From NCBI RefSeq assembly GCF_009789675.1, contig NZ_CP046915.1:496001-560000 (forward strand): 64,000 nt of DNA, written 5' to 3'. A program made the translations under genes and the position numbers. The stretch is from Paraburkholderia acidisoli (GTDB lineage Bacteria; Pseudomonadota; Gammaproteobacteria; Burkholderiales; Burkholderiaceae). The first letter of the stretch is position 1; every line of letters begins with the position of its first letter. The notes under the pieces are model-generated. The model did not search any database, had not been told where the DNA came from, and saw only the letters and a program-made list of their open reading frames with translations. Positions 48,194 to 56,176 of this stretch are shown piece by piece.

Positions 48194-49243
48194 TTAGCCG
48201 GACGCCGGTTTCTTCCGCGCGGGCTTGCTGGTGGTGGCCGATTTCGCCGTGCCGAAGATCGCGCGCACGCGCTCGCCGCCCGCGAACGCGAGCGAGGCGA
48301 GCAGCAGGAAACCCCACGCGCAGTCGCCGAAGAACTGCGAAACGCCCATCAGGTTGAACAGGCTCGACAGGAATTGCAGCACCGTCGCCGCGAAAAACAC
48401 GCAGATGATGCGGCCATAGCCGCCGGCGGGATCGACGCCGCCCATCACCGCAATGAGGATCGCGATCAGCAGATACGAATTGCCGTAATCCCATTTCGCG
48501 CTCGACGTGTGCGACACGCTCACGAGCCCGGCGAGCGAGGCGAGCACGCCGCACATCGCATAGGTCAGGACGAGCATGCGCGCGCGCGGAATGCCCGCGT
48601 AGAACGCGGCGCGCTGGTTCGTGCCCATCAGGTAGAGCCGCAGGCCGAACGGCGTGCGCTTGAGGAGCCAGCCGAGCAGCACGACCACGGCGATGAACAG
48701 CAGCAGCGAGATCGGTATCTGGAAGAACGTGCCGTTGCTGATGTCGGCGAGCGGTTCGACGTAATCCACGTGCACCGAGGCGCCGTTGCTGAGCGCCACC
48801 GCGAAACCCGTGAACAGCAGTTGCGTGCCGAGCGTGCAGAGAATGGGCGTGAGCCCGAGCCGCGCGATCACGATGCCGTTGAGCAAGCCGCCGATCAAGC
48901 CCATGCCCACGACGATCACGCAAAAGAGCGCGGTGTAGAGCACGGGCGAGTCGTCGCCGCTCACGAAATGCGGCACCACGAGCGCGGCGATCATGCCGGA
49001 GAGATTCGCGAGGCCCACGCCCGAAAGGTCGATGCCGCCGTTGCCCGAGAGCATGGACAGCATGATGCCGAGCGCGAGCAGCGCGACTTCGGGCAGTTGC
49101 GCGCCCATCGACTGGAGATTGTCGATGCCGACGAACTGGCCGTGCGAGACCCAGATCGCCACGAGCACGACGAGCAGGTTCACGGCGAGCAGGAAGTTGA
49201 GCTGCCGGTCGCCGAACCATTTCGCAAGCAAGGCTGACTTCAT
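48194..49243 (-). CDS. Sugar ABC transporter permease (RbsC-like), first of two
   Basis: 349 residues, about ten membrane helices, BPD_transp_2 family. Segments MLSGNGGIDLSGVGLANLSG, LGTQLLFTGFAVAL, LYLMGTNQRAAFYAGI and LIAVMGGVDPAGGYGRIICV place it with the sugar permeases. It ends with a lysine-rich cytosolic tail (KPARKKPASG). It lies between the kinase gene and the binding-protein gene. Its start is preceded by a tandem repeat that repeats an SD-like sequence. Confidence 0.9.
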   Translation of the reverse strand: MKSALLAKWFGDRQLNFLLAVNLLVVLVAIWVSHGQFVGIDNLQSMGAQLPEVALLALGIMLSMLSGNGGIDLSGVGLANLSGMIAALVVPHFVSGDDSPVLYTALFCVIVVGMGLIGGLLNGIVIARLGLTPILCTLGTQLLFTGFAVALSNGASVHVDYVEPLADISNGTFFQIPISLLLFIAVVVLLGWLLKRTPFGLRLYLMGTNQRAAFYAGIPRARMLVLTYAMCGVLASLAGLVSVSHTSSAKWDYGNSYLLIAILIAVMGGVDPAGGYGRIICVFFAATVLQFLSSLFNLMGVSQFFGDCAWGFLLLASLAFAGGERVRAIFGTAKSATTSKPARKKPASG

Positions 49244-49248
49244 CGTTG

Positions 49249-49291
49249 CGGTTCCTTTTACGGTTCCTTTTACGGTTCCTTTTACGGTTCC
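49249..49291. repeat. 12-bp tandem repeats of a Shine-Dalgarno-like sequence before a permease gene
   Basis: Read leftwards, TAAAAGGAACCG is repeated three times plus seven bases, ending five bases before the permease ATG. Each unit holds AAAGGA, so several SD copies lie upstream. A copy-number change keeps the nearest SD-to-start distance but alters the leader. Confidence 0.85.
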
Positions 49292-49345
49292 TGCTGCAGG
49301 TTCCCGCGCGCGGCGCCGCGTTCCGGGGCGCGCGAGACGCCTGCG

Positions 49346-50290
49346 CTAATGCGCTTCGCTCGTGGCGAGGATCGCGTCCACTTCCGCGCGCGTGGGCATC
49401 GAAGGCGCGGTGCCGGGGCGCGTGACCGAAATGCCCGCGAGCGCGCAGCCGAAGCGCATGGCCGTGAGCGCGTCGTCGCCGCGCGCGAGCGCCGCCGCGA
49501 AGCCGCCCGTGAAGCCGTCGCCGGCGCCCGCCGTCTCCACCACGGCGCCGCACTGGAACGCGGGCAGCAGCACCGAGTCGTCGCGCGTATGCAGGAGCGC
49601 GCCCGCCTCGCCGAGCGTGACGATCACCGCGCCCGCGCCTTTCGCGAGCAGCACGTCGGCGGCGCGGCGCGCGTCGTCGGCGTTGTGAATGTCGATGCCG
49701 GTGAGCGCGGCCGCTTCGGTCTCGTTCGGCGTGACGTAGTCGCAGAGCGGAAAGAGGTCGTCGGGCAGCGCCATCGCCGGCGCCGGATTGAACACGGTGA
49801 TCACGCCGTGGCGGCGCGCGAGTTCGAGGCCGCGCCGCGCCGCCGCCAGCGGCTGTTCGAGTTGCGTGACGAACACCTGCGACTGCGCGATATCGGCCTC
49901 GATGGCGTCGGCGTCCGCCTCGCTCATCGTGCCCGCCGCGCCGGGCGCGACGATGATCGCGTTCATGCCCGTGGTTTCGTCGACGAAAATATGCGCCGCG
50001 CCCGTGGCCACGCCCGGCACCGGCTGCGTGCGCGCCGCGATGCCTTCGTCGGCCCAGGTCTTGCGCGCGATCGCGCCGAACGCGTCGTCGCCCACGCGCG
50101 TGCAGAACACCACTTGCGCGCCCGCGCGCGCGGCGGCCACGGCCTGGTTCGAGCCCTTGCCGCCCGGCCCCATGGCGAACGCCGAGCCCGCGATGGTTTC
50201 GCCGATCACGGGCATGCGCGTGGCGCGAAACGCGAGATCGGTCACGAAGATGCCGAGAATGACGACGCGGCCTTGCTGATTGGCGGCCAT
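49346..50290 (-). CDS. PfkB-family sugar kinase (ribokinase/deoxyribokinase-like)
   Basis: 314 residues. Family motifs: GETIAGSAFAMGPGGKGSNQ near the N-terminus (first PfkB motif) and ETAGAGDGFTGGFAAALARG near the C-terminus, with the catalytic Asp kept in GAGD. The usual D-T-x-G-A-G-D reads E-T-A-G-A-G-D. In this operon, upstream of DeoC, the kinase is best read as making 2-deoxyribose-5-phosphate, i.e. a deoxyribokinase; a ribokinase function cannot be excluded. It starts four bases after the FucU stop. Confidence 0.9.
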   Translation of the reverse strand: MAANQQGRVVILGIFVTDLAFRATRMPVIGETIAGSAFAMGPGGKGSNQAVAAARAGAQVVFCTRVGDDAFGAIARKTWADEGIAARTQPVPGVATGAAHIFVDETTGMNAIIVAPGAAGTMSEADADAIEADIAQSQVFVTQLEQPLAAARRGLELARRHGVITVFNPAPAMALPDDLFPLCDYVTPNETEAAALTGIDIHNADDARRAADVLLAKGAGAVIVTLGEAGALLHTRDDSVLLPAFQCGAVVETAGAGDGFTGGFAAALARGDDALTAMRFGCALAGISVTRPGTAPSMPTRAEVDAILATSEAH

Positions 50291-50294
50291 GGCG

Positions 50295-50765
50295 TCACTC
50301 CCGGGCCGCAGGCGCGTCGGGCGCGAGCAGCACGCCTTTGGTGAACACGAAGCAGCCGTAGCCGCGCGCCTCGCCCGTGGCGATCACGCAGTACGCCTGG
50401 CGGGCGCGTGCGTAAAACGCGTGGCGCTCGATGGACGCGAACGGCGTGGCGCGGCCTTCGGCGGCGTCCACTTCGGCTTGCGCCTCGCGTTGCACGGCGG
50501 GGATCGTCTGCGGCTCGCCGACCACTTCCATGCGCATGGCCGGCGACTCCACGAAGGTGTCGAGCGGCAGCACCGAGAGAATCGCGCGCACGGCGCGCGG
50601 AGCGCTGGCGCCGTCGATACGCAGCAGCTTGCCCGTGACGGTGGCGCGCGCCACGGAGTCGGCGGGAAAGTTGGCGTCGCACACGACGAGTTCGTCGCCG
50701 TGGCCCATCGCACTCAGCGCTTGCAGGACATCGGCGTTCAGAAGCGGGTCGAGATTCTTCAGCAT
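50295..50765 (-). CDS. RbsD/FucU-family sugar mutarotase
   Basis: 156 residues. MLKNLDPLLNADVLQALSAM is followed by GHGDELVVCDANFPA, the family's active-site region with the conserved His. The C-terminal FYARARQAYCVIATGEARGYGCF segment fits FucU more than RbsD. It interconverts anomers (and in RbsD, pyranose/furanose forms) of a free sugar, to suit the kinase encoded four bases downstream. GGAGAC precedes the ATG. Acts in the cytosol. Confidence 0.9.
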   Translation of the reverse strand: MLKNLDPLLNADVLQALSAMGHGDELVVCDANFPADSVARATVTGKLLRIDGASAPRAVRAILSVLPLDTFVESPAMRMEVVGEPQTIPAVQREAQAEVDAAEGRATPFASIERHAFYARARQAYCVIATGEARGYGCFVFTKGVLLAPDAPAARE

Positions 50766-50822
50766 TTGTCTTGTCTCCAGCTAGTTTTTCTTGGTTTCGC
50801 GGGCGTTCGCTACGCCGGGCGT

Positions 50823-53204
50823 TCAATCGCCATACGGTATCCAGATGTTCTTCACCTGCACGGCGTGACGCAGGAACGGCACGCCCGCGCTTGCGCGCTC
50901 GAACCAGTCGAACTGCCGCCCGTGATCGACGAAGGTGCGTTTGAGGTTGCCCACCGACTCGCGCTCCACCAGCGCCGAATCCTGCGCCGAGCCGAAGCAC
51001 CAGAGCGCGTCCACGTCGTCGTGCTTCGCGAGCGCGGGCAGCATGGCCGCGCGTTCGCCCGTGAGAATGTTGAGCGCGCCCGCGGGCACGTCCGAGGTTT
51101 CCACGACCTGGTAGAAGTCCGTCAAGGCGAGCGGATTCGCCTCGCTCGCGAGCGCCACCACGCGATTGCCCATGGCCAGCGCGGGCGCGACCAGCGAGAC
51201 GAAAGCGAGCAGCGGCGCTTCGTCGGGGCAGGCCACGCCGACCACGCCGATCGCCTCGTGCATGGCCAGCGCCACGCCACGCAGCGGCGGCGCGTGCACG
51301 GCGCCGTCGAACTTGTCGGCCCACGCCGCGTAACCGAACAGGCGGTCGATGGCGGCCTCGACCTCGCGTTCGGCGTCGCGCGCGTCGTGACCCGCGCGGC
51401 GCATGAGTTGCCGGGCAAATTCCTCGGCGCGCGCGCTCAGGTTTTCGGCAAGGTAATACAGCACCTGGGCGCGGCCGTGCGCGCTCATCTGCGTCCACTT
51501 CTGCGCGCCGCGCGCGGCAGCCACGGCGTCGCGCACGTCCTTGCGACTGCCCGCGCCCACCTCGCCCACCCACGCGCCGTGCGGGGCGTGCACGGCGTAC
51601 GAGTAGCCGCTGTCGGGGCGCACCTGCTTGCCGCCAATGAAGAGCTTGGGCGTGCGGTCGAGCGTGCCGACGGCAGCGCTCTCGTCGAAGGTCTGCCTGC
51701 TCGGCGCGCGCGCGGCGCGCATCGGCAATTTGCTCCAGCTCGCGGGCTTCAGATACTCGAACACGCCTTCGCGGCCGCCCTCGCGCCCGAAACCGGATTC
51801 GCGATAGCCGCCGAAGCCCACGCTCGCGTCGAACAGATTGGTCGCGTTGATCCACACCACGCCGCATTGCAGGCGCGGCGCGATGTCGAGCGCGCGGCCG
51901 ATGGTCTCGCTCCACACGCTCGCGGCGAGCCCGTAACGCGTGTTGTTGGCGAGCGCCACGGCTTCTTCGGGCGTGCGAAAGCTCATGGCCGCGAGCACCG
52001 GCCCGAAAATTTCCTCCTGCGCGAGCGTGGAAGCCGGGCCGATATTGGTGACGAGCGTGGGCGGATAGAAGCAGCCGCCCGCGGGCAGGTTCACGCCTTC
52101 GGCTTGCCAGATCTCGCAGCCCTCGCGCTTGCCCGCCGCGACGAGCGTTTCGATTCGCTCCAGTTGCACGGCATCGACAATCGCGCCCAGGTCGATGCCC
52201 TTGTCGAGCGACGGCCCCACGCGCAGCGTGGCCATGCGCCGCTTCAGTTTGTCGATGAAGCGCGCCTCCACGCCCTCCTGCACCAGCAGGCGCGAGCCCG
52301 CGCAGCACACCTGGCCCTGGTTGAACCAGATCGCGTCCACGACGCCTTCCACCGCGCCGTCGAGGTCGGCATCGTCGAACACGATGAACGGCGACTTGCC
52401 GCCCAGTTCGAGCGTGAGCGACTTGCCCGTGCCCGCCGTGGCGGTGCGGATCAGGCGGCCCACTTCGGTCGAGCCCGTGAAGGCGATCTTGTCGACGCCC
52501 GCGTGTTCAACGAGCGCCGCGCCCGTGCCGCCGTCGCCGGTCACGACGTTGAGCACGCCCTTGGGCAAGCCCGCGCGGTGCGCGAGTTCGGCGAACAGCA
52601 GCGCCGTGAGCGGCGTGTATTCGGCGGGCTTGAGCACCACGCAGTTGCCGAGCGCGATGGCGGGCGCGACCTTCCACGCGAGCATCAGCAGCGGAAAATT
52701 CCACGGCACGATCTGGCCGATCACGCCGAGCGGCGCGTAGCCCGCGAACTCGCTTTCCTGCAATTGCGCCCAACCCGCGTGATGCAGGAAGTGGCGCGCG
52801 ACCAGCGGCACGTCGATGTCGCGCGTCTCGCGAATCGGCTTGCCGTTGTCGAGCGCCTCGAGCACGGCGAACAGGCGGCTGTGCCGCTGCACCATGCGCG
52901 AGAGCGCATACAGATGACGCGCGCGCGCCGCGCCGCCGATCGCGTACCACTCGGGTTGCGCGGCACGCGCGGCGGCCACGGCGGCGTCGATATCGGCGGC
53001 ATCGCCCTGGGCCACGCTCGCGAGAACGTCGCCGCTGGCCGGTGCGCGCACCTCGAAGTGCGCGCCGCTCGCGGGCTGGCGCCAGGCGCCGTCGACAAAA
53101 TGGCCGAACGTGCCTGCGTGCTGCGCGAGCCACGCGCGCACGGGCTGATCGTCCTCGGGGGCGGGACCGTAATCCATGGTTCGAAAGTACTCGGCTACGC
53201 TCAT
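50823..53204 (-). CDS. ALDH16-type aldehyde dehydrogenase (active plus degenerate ALDH domain)
   Basis: 793 residues, nearly twice a normal ALDH. The first domain (about 30-500) is complete: N169 in IVPWNFP, E266 in LELGGKSP, nucleophile C300 in GQVCCAGSR and EEIFGPVLAAMSF. The second domain (about 520-793) keeps the ALDH fold start (KLFIGGKQVRPDSG; AIGVVGVACPDEAPLLAFV; GNRVVALASEANPLALTD) but lacks the catalytic Cys/Glu motifs and is truncated. This is the bacterial ALDH16 architecture. Next to DeoC the obvious substrate is acetaldehyde from deoxyribose-5-phosphate cleavage, oxidised with NAD(P) to acetate. The ATG at 53204 lies 25 bases after the DeoC stop; a TTG at 53237 overlaps DeoC and is less likely. 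Confidence 0.88.
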   Translation of the reverse strand: MSVAEYFRTMDYGPAPEDDQPVRAWLAQHAGTFGHFVDGAWRQPASGAHFEVRAPASGDVLASVAQGDAADIDAAVAAARAAQPEWYAIGGAARARHLYALSRMVQRHSRLFAVLEALDNGKPIRETRDIDVPLVARHFLHHAGWAQLQESEFAGYAPLGVIGQIVPWNFPLLMLAWKVAPAIALGNCVVLKPAEYTPLTALLFAELAHRAGLPKGVLNVVTGDGGTGAALVEHAGVDKIAFTGSTEVGRLIRTATAGTGKSLTLELGGKSPFIVFDDADLDGAVEGVVDAIWFNQGQVCCAGSRLLVQEGVEARFIDKLKRRMATLRVGPSLDKGIDLGAIVDAVQLERIETLVAAGKREGCEIWQAEGVNLPAGGCFYPPTLVTNIGPASTLAQEEIFGPVLAAMSFRTPEEAVALANNTRYGLAASVWSETIGRALDIAPRLQCGVVWINATNLFDASVGFGGYRESGFGREGGREGVFEYLKPASWSKLPMRAARAPSRQTFDESAAVGTLDRTPKLFIGGKQVRPDSGYSYAVHAPHGAWVGEVGAGSRKDVRDAVAAARGAQKWTQMSAHGRAQVLYYLAENLSARAEEFARQLMRRAGHDARDAEREVEAAIDRLFGYAAWADKFDGAVHAPPLRGVALAMHEAIGVVGVACPDEAPLLAFVSLVAPALAMGNRVVALASEANPLALTDFYQVVETSDVPAGALNILTGERAAMLPALAKHDDVDALWCFGSAQDSALVERESVGNLKRTFVDHGRQFDWFERASAGVPFLRHAVQVKNIWIPYGD

Positions 53205-53229
53205 AGTCGGTTCGGTTTCCGCTCGGGTC

Positions 53230-54234
53230 TCAGGCAACGGGATGACGATGGAACGCGGAATAGCGCCCGCTCACGTGGTGTTCGAGCTGGCGCTCGATGT
53301 CGGCGAGCAGACTCGACGCGCCGAAGCGGAACAGATCCGGTTCGAGCCACGGCCGCCCGAGTTCTTCCTTCATGAGAATCTGGTACGCGAGCGCGGCCTT
53401 CGCCGTGGAGACGCCGCCCGCCGGCTTGAAGCCCACGCGCGCGCCGGTGCGCTCGCCGTATTCGCGAATCATGCGCACCATCACGAGCGACACGTCGAGC
53501 GTGGCGTTCACGCCCTCCTTGCCCGTGGACGTCTTGATGAAGTCCGCGCCCGCCATCATGCAGATCATCGAGGCCTTCGCGACGTTCGACAGCACACGGA
53601 TGTCGCCGGTCGCGAGAATCGTCTTGAGATGCGCCTCGCCGCACGCCGCGCGGAAGTCGCGCACTTCGTCGTAGAGCGCGCGCCAGTTGCCGGTGAGCAC
53701 GTACTCGCGCGTCACGACGATGTCGATCTCGCGCGCGCCATCGGCAACCGAGGCTTCGATCTCCCTGAGCTTGAGTTCGTGCGGATTGAGCCCGGCGGGA
53801 AAACCGGTGGACACGGCGGCCACGGGAATGCCGCTGCCCGCGAGCGCGTCCACGGCGGCGGCCACGAAGCGGTGATACACGCACACGGCGCCGGTTTTGA
53901 TGGATTCGGGCGGCATGCCGAGCGCGGCCAGCAGGTCCGCGCGCACGGGGTGGCGCGCCTTGGTGCAGAGGCGGCGCACGCGGCCTTCGGTGTCGTCGCC
54001 GCTGAGCGTGGTGAGGTCGATGCAGGTGACCGCTTTCAGCAGCCACGCCGCCTGCGCGTCTTTCTTGACGGCGCGGCGCGTGCCGAGCGTGGCCGTGCGG
54101 CGCTCGACGGCCGACTGGTTGACGCGCAAACCGTCGAGCCAGGCGGCGTCGAACGGCACGCCGGCGTTGCGGTCCGCATGCCCGGCAGCCGTGCCATGCA
54201 GCACGACGAGCGAATTCGTTGAGGCTTCTGACAT
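53230..54234 (-). CDS. deoC: Deoxyribose-phosphate aldolase
   Basis: 334-residue class I aldolase that cleaves 2-deoxy-D-ribose-5-phosphate to acetaldehyde and glyceraldehyde-3-phosphate. The Schiff-base Lys is in FIKTSTGKEG and the second active-site Lys in VGFKPAGGVST, with the acidic residue in REIDIVVTREY. It is longer than E. coli DeoC (about 260), with an N-terminal extension of about 70 residues, as in the larger DeoC type. It is first in the operon. ATG 54234 is preferred; TTG 54258 is a possible earlier start. Confidence 0.93.
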   Translation of the reverse strand: MSEASTNSLVVLHGTAAGHADRNAGVPFDAAWLDGLRVNQSAVERRTATLGTRRAVKKDAQAAWLLKAVTCIDLTTLSGDDTEGRVRRLCTKARHPVRADLLAALGMPPESIKTGAVCVYHRFVAAAVDALAGSGIPVAAVSTGFPAGLNPHELKLREIEASVADGAREIDIVVTREYVLTGNWRALYDEVRDFRAACGEAHLKTILATGDIRVLSNVAKASMICMMAGADFIKTSTGKEGVNATLDVSLVMVRMIREYGERTGARVGFKPAGGVSTAKAALAYQILMKEELGRPWLEPDLFRFGASSLLADIERQLEHHVSGRYSAFHRHPVA

Positions 54235-54291
54235 AGGCTGGGAGGCGAATTTGTGCAATGCACATCAAACCGTGATGGTTTATTCGCGACC

Positions 54292-54333
54292 ATCCTATAC
54301 CCATGAAATGATCGTGACAATGCTCGTTACAAT
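54292..54333 (-). promoter_or_regulatory. deoC promoter with overlapping repressor-type direct repeat
   Basis: Leftward promoter: -35 TTGTCA (54315-54320), 17-base spacer, -10 TAGGAT (54292-54297). Two 11-mers, ATTGTAACGAG (54323-54333) and ATTGTCACGAT (54311-54321), are 12 bases apart, the second covering the -35 box. This is a convincing DeoR-type operator. Confidence 0.6.
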
Positions 54334-54409
54334 CCCAACTAGGCAGACGCGGGAAACCGTGCTAAACCGTGCGCAGCAGGAAGTTCTGTCGGATTGAAGC
54401 GCGGCTGCG

Positions 54410-54463
54410 CTCAGCGATCCCCCGTGATCCCTCAGTGATCCACGCGTGAGCCGTTAGTGAGCG
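54410..54463. repeat. Five 10-11 bp tandem units
   Basis: CTCAGCGATCC, CCCGTGATCC, CTCAGTGATCC, ACGCGTGAGCC and GTTAGTGAGCG run without gaps up to the base before the exporter's stop codon. Confidence 0.8.
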
Positions 54464-54464
54464 C

Positions 54465-56141
54465 TCACGCCACGGCGCGCCGCCGGTCGACGATCTCGAC
54501 GATCTGCCCGCCGCTCACGCGCACGATGCGGTCGGCGGCGTCGAAGAAGCGGTCGTCGTGCGACACCGCGATCACCGTTTTGCCCATGCGCTGGAGTTCC
54601 GGCAGGAACTCGCGATAGAACACGCCGCGAAAGGTCGGGTCCTGGTCGGCGGCCCATTCGTCGAGCAGGATGATGGGCCGCGCTTCCAGCATGGCCTGCA
54701 CGAGCGCGAGGCGCTTGCGCTGGCCCGTCGAGAGATCCGTGGTGGTGAACGCGCCGTTTTCCACGCTGACCTTGTGGGCGAGTTCGAGGCGTTCGAGCCA
54801 GGGCGCCGCGCGCGCCGGGTCGGCGGCGCCGTCGGTCACGACATCGTCGAACAGGAAGTAATCGGCGAACACGGCGGAAAAGAGTTGCCGGTAGCCGTCG
54901 AGCGCCGCGCGGCTCACGCTCGCGCCGTTGAGCAGCAACGCGCCCTCGTGCGGCGTGTAGAGGCCGAGCAGCAATTTCACGAGCGTGGTTTTGCCGCTGC
55001 CGTTTTCACCGACGATAAAGACGATCTCGCCACGCGTGACTTCGAGGCTCGCCGGTCCCAGCGTGAAGCCGCGCGCGCCGCCCGGCCCCGGAAACGCGTA
55101 GGTCGCGTCGCGCAACGCGAGGCGCTCGAACGCGGGCGTGGCCGCCGGCGTACCGTCGAGCAGGTCGGGCTCGCTCTGCGCGAAGGCGGCGGACAACGCG
55201 GCAATACGCCGGAACGCCACCTGCGCCTGACCGAACGCGGGCAGCGCGCCGGCGAGCTGCTGGATCGGCCCCATCACGTAGAGCAGCACGATCACGAAGC
55301 CGCTCACCACGGCGGGCGCGACGCCCAGCCGGTGCTGGAGCAGCACGATCGCGCCGATCACCACGAAGAACAGCAGCGTCGAGGCGCTGTCCTGGAGCCA
55401 GAAGAGCGTCATCGCGCGCGTCTTGAGCTGCGCGATCAGATCGACGGCGCCGCCCAGTTGCGCCTCGTACACGCGCAGGCGGCGCGTGCGATTCATGCGC
55501 AGTTCCTTCGCGCCTTCGGTGATCGAGCGATACTGCTTTTGCAGGTCGTCCTGCGACTCGCGCACGCGGCGGTAGTAGTCGTCCCAGCGGCGCCGCGCCC
55601 AGCGCGCGAGCCACAGTCCCGCGACGATCGCCACTGCCGCCAGCGCGAACAGCGGCGGCGACAACACGAGCAGATAGACGACGCAGCCGAGCGTGACCGC
55701 GAAGGCGATCGCGTAACTCGAGAAGTTGTAGGTGAACGCGCTGACCGTGTCGATGTCGCCGTTGAGCGTCGTGATCAGCTTGTGCACGCGGTAATGCTCG
55801 ATCGCGGCGAGCGGCGCGCAGACGATGCGCGAGGAAATGTCCTTGCGCAATGCCGCGATCACCTTCTGCCCAACCACGCTGTTGCCCACGCCCGCGATCA
55901 GGTTGCCGCCCACCGTGAGCGCGCACAGGCCCACGAACGCGCCGATGGTGCGCGCGCTCACGCCGCCCGCTTCGTGCAGGCCGTCGTTGACGGTCGCGAG
56001 CAGCCATGCGGTGGAAAAGCCGCCGATGCCGCCCATGGTCGTGGCGAGCAGCGTGAGCGGCCAGAAGCGGCCGATCAGGCGCAGCGCTTCGCGCAGCGCG
56101 TTGGGCGTGGGAGATTGCGTTGCGGAGTTTGCTTCGCTCAC
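54465..56141 (-). CDS. Cyclic-peptide/siderophore-type ABC exporter (PvdE/SyrD/YojI family)
   Basis: 558 residues: a six-helix membrane domain (about 20-310) fused to one nucleotide-binding domain (Walker A GENGSGKTTLVK, signature LSTGQRKRLAL, Walker B IILLDEWAADQDP). The DEWAADQDP form and the STGQ signature are typical of cyclic-peptide exporters such as PvdE, SyrD and E. coli YojI. The start is GTG at 56141, with GGA upstream; no longer start is possible without entering the permease gene. It ends the iron operon. Possible roles: recycling or secreting a siderophore, or expelling a peptide antibiotic that enters by the TonB receptor. Confidence 0.87.
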   Translation of the reverse strand: MSEANSATQSPTPNALREALRLIGRFWPLTLLATTMGGIGGFSTAWLLATVNDGLHEAGGVSARTIGAFVGLCALTVGGNLIAGVGNSVVGQKVIAALRKDISSRIVCAPLAAIEHYRVHKLITTLNGDIDTVSAFTYNFSSYAIAFAVTLGCVVYLLVLSPPLFALAAVAIVAGLWLARWARRRWDDYYRRVRESQDDLQKQYRSITEGAKELRMNRTRRLRVYEAQLGGAVDLIAQLKTRAMTLFWLQDSASTLLFFVVIGAIVLLQHRLGVAPAVVSGFVIVLLYVMGPIQQLAGALPAFGQAQVAFRRIAALSAAFAQSEPDLLDGTPAATPAFERLALRDATYAFPGPGGARGFTLGPASLEVTRGEIVFIVGENGSGKTTLVKLLLGLYTPHEGALLLNGASVSRAALDGYRQLFSAVFADYFLFDDVVTDGAADPARAAPWLERLELAHKVSVENGAFTTTDLSTGQRKRLALVQAMLEARPIILLDEWAADQDPTFRGVFYREFLPELQRMGKTVIAVSHDDRFFDAADRIVRVSGGQIVEIVDRRRAVA

Positions 56142-56176
56142 CGAACCATCCGTTTGAGTTGCGTCGCCGCGCGGCG

